A DNA stretch of 64,000 nt from Microbacterium caowuchunii (GTDB taxonomy: Bacteria > Actinomycetota > Actinomycetes > Actinomycetales > Microbacteriaceae). Below are positions 59,592 to 64,000 of this stretch, in pieces. The number at the start of each line of letters is the position of its first letter. Position 1 is the first letter of the stretch. The stretch covers positions 2,790,001 through 2,854,000 of the forward strand of contig NZ_CP044231.1 in the NCBI RefSeq assembly GCF_008727755.1, given 5' to 3'. The position numbers were made by a program, and so were the translations under genes. The notes under the pieces are model-generated. The model was not told the DNA's origin, did not search any database, and worked only from the letters and a program-made list of their open reading frames with translations.

Positions 59592-60470
59592 TCAGACCGC
59601 GGGCGGGAGCGGCATGTTGTCGATGAGGCGCACGCCCCCCACGTGACCGGCCACGATCGCCAGCGCCGGCCGGGCACCGACCTCTTCGACGGGCTCGAAC
59701 GTCGCCGGATCGACGATCGCCCAGTACTCGACCGCGACACCGGCGGCCTCCGCGATCGCCCGGCCGCTCCGAGCGAGCAGCGCGGCCGACGTCGTCCCGC
59801 CCTCGACGTGCTCGATCACGGCCCGCAGGCTCCGGCTCATCCCCAAAGCGGCGTCGCGGGCGGCGGGCGTGAGCCGCGCGTTCCGGCTGGAGAGGGCCAG
59901 CCCATCCGCATCCCGGACGGTCGGCACCGTACGGATACCGGTGGGGATGTCCAGGTCGGTCACGAGCCGGCGCACCACGGCGACCTGCTGGGCGTCCTTC
60001 TGCCCGAACCAGGCGACGTCCGGATTCACCATCAGCAGCATCTTGCAGACGACGAGGGCGACGCCGTCGAAGTGCGCGGTTCCCCGGCTCTCGCCCTCCC
60101 ACCGCTCGGTGATCCCCGCGACGTGGATGGTGGTGGCGAATCCCGGCGGGTAGACCTCGGCGGCATCCGGGGCGAACACCACGGTCGCGCCGGCCTCCGC
60201 CGCGAGCGCGAGGTCCTGCGCCTCGTCCCGCGGGTAGGCACGGAGGTCGGCGGGGTCGTCGAACTGCGTCGGGTTGACGAAGGTCCACACCACCACGTCG
60301 TCGCACTCGCGGGCGGATGCCCGGATCAGGCTCTGATGCCCTTCGTGCAGCGCGCCCATCGTGGGGACGAGCCCCACCGTGCGTCCGGCGGCACGCGCCG
60401 CGCGGACGAACGCGCGCACCTGCTCGATCGTCCGGATGACGCGGACGCCCGCGGACGGGACGGTGCTCAT
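59592..60470 (-). CDS. panC: Pantothenate synthetase (pantoate-beta-alanine ligase)
   Basis: This 292-residue enzyme joins pantoate and beta-alanine using ATP. Landmarks are VPTMGALHEGHQSLI, VNPTQF, FGQKDAQQVAVV and LSSRNARLT. I chose the ATG at 60470 over an in-frame start 48 bases upstream. It is convergent with the panB-SDR pair, not co-transcribed. Confidence 0.95.
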   Translation of the reverse strand: MSTVPSAGVRVIRTIEQVRAFVRAARAAGRTVGLVPTMGALHEGHQSLIRASARECDDVVVWTFVNPTQFDDPADLRAYPRDEAQDLALAAEAGATVVFAPDAAEVYPPGFATTIHVAGITERWEGESRGTAHFDGVALVVCKMLLMVNPDVAWFGQKDAQQVAVVRRLVTDLDIPTGIRTVPTVRDADGLALSSRNARLTPAARDAALGMSRSLRAVIEHVEGGTTSAALLARSGRAIAEAAGVAVEYWAIVDPATFEPVEEVGARPALAIVAGHVGGVRLIDNMPLPPAV

Positions 60471-60522
60471 GATCCGGCCCGCATCGGCGGGGAGACGTCC
60501 CCGGATCCCTTCACGCACACGG

Positions 60523-62435
<1,913 letters not shown>

Positions 62436-62439
<4 letters not shown>

Positions 62440-63407
62440 GCCTTCTTCGCGGCGAGCGCCTCGATGAGCTGCGGTACGACCGTGAACAGGTCGCCCACGA
62501 CCCCGAAGTCCGCGATGTCGAAGATCGGCGCGTCGGCGTCCTTGTTGATCGCGACGATCGTCTTCGCCGTCTGCATCCCGGCCTTGTGCTGGATGGCGCC
62601 GGAGATCCCGAGCGCGACGTACAGCTGCGGCGAGACCGAGACACCGGTCTGGCCGACCTGGTACGAGGACGGGACGTAGCCCGCGTCCACCGCTGCGCGC
62701 GAGGCACCGATCGCGGCGCCCAGCGCATCGGCGAGCTGCTCGACGAGGGCGAACTTCTCGCCCGAGCCGAGTCCGCGGCCGCCCGAGACGACCTTCGCCG
62801 CTCCACGCAGCTCCGGTCGGGTGGAGGTCTGGACGACCTCGTCCACCGAGAGGACGGATGCGGCCGGCGCCCCGGACGCCGTCACCTCGAGCGTGGAGAC
62901 GGACGGGTCCGACACGGCCTCCGCACGTGCGTCGACGGCGCCCTGACGCACCGTGACCACGAACGTCCCGTACGTCGGTGCGGAGGTCACGGTGTACGCC
63001 CCGCCGTAGACGGAGTGCTGCGCGAGAACGCCCTCGTCGTCCCGCGCGACGCCCACCGCGTCGACCGCGAGGGCCGACCGCGTGCGCGCCGCGAACCGGC
63101 CGGCCACGTCGCGCCCCTCGACGGAGTGCGACACGAGCACGGCATCCGGCTGGACCCGTGCGACCGCGGCCTGGAGCGCGTCCACGACCGGGACGCCCAG
63201 GCTGGCGGCGTCGGCGGACGCGACGAGGACGGATGCGGCGCCGAGCGCCCCGGCCTCCGCCGCGAGCTTCTCGTCACCGACGATGAGCGCGACCGGCGTG
63301 CCGATCGACGCCGCCGCCCCGAGCAGCCCGGCGCTGGACGATGCGAGCGCCCCGGACGGGGTCACATCCAGCAACACCAGGATCGAATCCGCAGCGAAAT
63401 CCGTCAT
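62436..63407 (-). CDS. etfA: Electron transfer flavoprotein, alpha subunit
   Basis: This 323-residue subunit carries FAD. The FAD-binding C-terminal domain has VVSGGRGLGSGEKFALVEQLADALGAAIGASRAAVDAGYVPSSYQVGQTGVSVSP and ALGISGAIQHKAGMQ. The N-terminal domain has LVLLDVTPSGALASSSAGLL. I prefer the ATG at 63407 (gaggg nine bases upstream) over a GTG at 63422 overlapping the etfB stop. It receives electrons from acyl-CoA dehydrogenases such as the one at 23700. Confidence 0.94.
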
Positions 63408-63418
63408 CGCATCCACCC

Positions 63419-64000
63419 TCACACCAGCCGGTTCTGGATGAGGAACTCCGCCAGCTGCGCGCCGGCGTCGCCCTCATCGACGATCTTCGTGCCCGCCGCA
63501 CGGGCGGGCTTGGCGGCGATCGCGGTCATGATCGACCACGGCCGCGCGCCCGGGTCGGCGTCGACCCCGAGGTCCGCGACGGTCACCGTCTCGAACGGCT
63601 TCTTCTTCGCCGCCATGATGCCCTTGAAGTTCGGGAACCGTGCGTCCGGAAGCGCCTCGGTGATCGAGATCACCGCCGGAAGCGGCGCGGACACCTGCAT
63701 GTTCGCACCGTCCGAGGTGCGCGTGCCGGTCACGGTGTCGTCACCGATCTCCACCGTCGACAGGGCCGTCGCGTGCGGTACGCCGAGCAGCTCCGCGACC
63801 ATCGCCGCCATGACGCCCCCCGAGCCGTCCGTGGACTGGTTCCCGGCGATCACGAGGTCGAACCCGACCCGCTTCACCGCGGCCGCCAGCACCTCCGCGG
63901 TCAATCCGAGGTCCGCGCCGGCCAGCGCCTCGTCCACGACCTGCAGCGCGGAGCCGGCGCCCATCGCCAGCCCCTTCCGCACGGTCGCGGCGGCCGCATC
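63419..64000 (-). CDS. etfB: Electron transfer flavoprotein, beta subunit (5' end beyond the window)
   Basis: The visible 194 codons run into the window edge in the EtfB motif TVRKGLAMGAGSALQVVDEALAGADL; the AMP-binding N terminus lies outside. It continues with DLVIAGNQSTDGSGGVMAAMVAELLGVPHATALSTVE and ALPAVISITEALPDARFPNFKGIMAAKKKP, typical of the family. It is upstream of etfA in one operon. Confidence 0.93.
   Translation of the reverse strand, partial: DAAAATVRKGLAMGAGSALQVVDEALAGADLGLTAEVLAAAVKRVGFDLVIAGNQSTDGSGGVMAAMVAELLGVPHATALSTVEIGDDTVTGTRTSDGANMQVSAPLPAVISITEALPDARFPNFKGIMAAKKKPFETVTVADLGVDADPGARPWSIMTAIAAKPARAAGTKIVDEGDAGAQLAEFLIQNRLV

Overview
The window is high-GC (about 70 %) actinobacterial DNA. 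Tightly packed operons with ATGA/GTGA overlaps, frequent GTG starts, a fused PutA, an NDMA-type alcohol dehydrogenase and a DDAH/ornithine aminotransferase pair all point to Microbacteriaceae, most likely Microbacterium or a close relative. The assignment rests on gene style and content, not on a marker gene. I saw no tRNA, rRNA, CRISPR array, insertion sequence or prophage.

Layout. 0-5 kb: end of a rhamnose operon (aldolase/dehydrogenase fusion, rhaB), a choloylglycine-hydrolase-like Ntn hydrolase and the wreck of a LacI regulator. 4.5-13.4 kb (minus strand): an SDR, a UGSC-family protein with its conserved partner, a five-gene Opp/Dpp-type ABC importer and an IclR regulator. 13.6-16.7 kb: an IlvD/Edd-type dehydratase with an FAD oxidoreductase. 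16.8-21.4 kb: an SsuABC/TauABC-type importer and a second UGSC/partner pair. 21.6-26.8 kb: MaoC hydratase, acyl-CoA ligase and acyl-CoA dehydrogenase, then a second IclR and a zinc alcohol dehydrogenase. 27-33 kb: a two-component system with a repeat-tailed membrane protein, and the ATP-grasp/alpha-E/transglutaminase cassette. 33-37.2 kb: a WYL regulator with a hydrolase, an MFS pump with a small monooxygenase, and a third IclR. 37.3-46.4 kb: a second SsuABC-type importer, NDMA-dependent alcohol dehydrogenase, aldehyde dehydrogenase, aldo/keto reductase and a two-subunit aconitase X. 46.5-57 kb: amino-acid and arabinose catabolism (OAT, DDAH, GH51 arabinofuranosidase with its LacI, PutA). 57-64 kb: housekeeping genes (thioesterase, panB, panC, a cytochrome-b-like membrane protein, etfA and the 3' part of etfB).

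How it fits together. The stretch from 4.5 to 46.4 kb looks like one large catabolic territory. Eight copies of a 15-bp palindrome, roughly TTYCAYNNNNCGRAA, lie upstream of nine promoters: both UGSC modules, two importers, iclR1, the MaoC/acyl-CoA operon, the alcohol dehydrogenase/iclR2 operon, the MFS operon and aconitase X. In nearly every case its centre is 40.5 bp upstream of the centre of a hexamer with A at position 2 and T at position 6, as in a -10 box. One palindrome serves two divergent promoters with the same spacing. This is the geometry of an activator site just upstream of -35, and the three IclR-family proteins are the natural candidates to bind it. A second palindrome family (TGCGTAC/GTACGCA) marks the promoters of the dehydratase and of the third importer with the NDMA alcohol dehydrogenase.

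The most interesting genes are the two UGSC modules. Each pairs a roughly 180-residue protein carrying Cys-Gly-Ser-Cys at residues 98-101 with a 340-370-residue conserved protein of unknown function. Each also lies next to a different importer. The substrate of the regulon cannot be read from the sequence.
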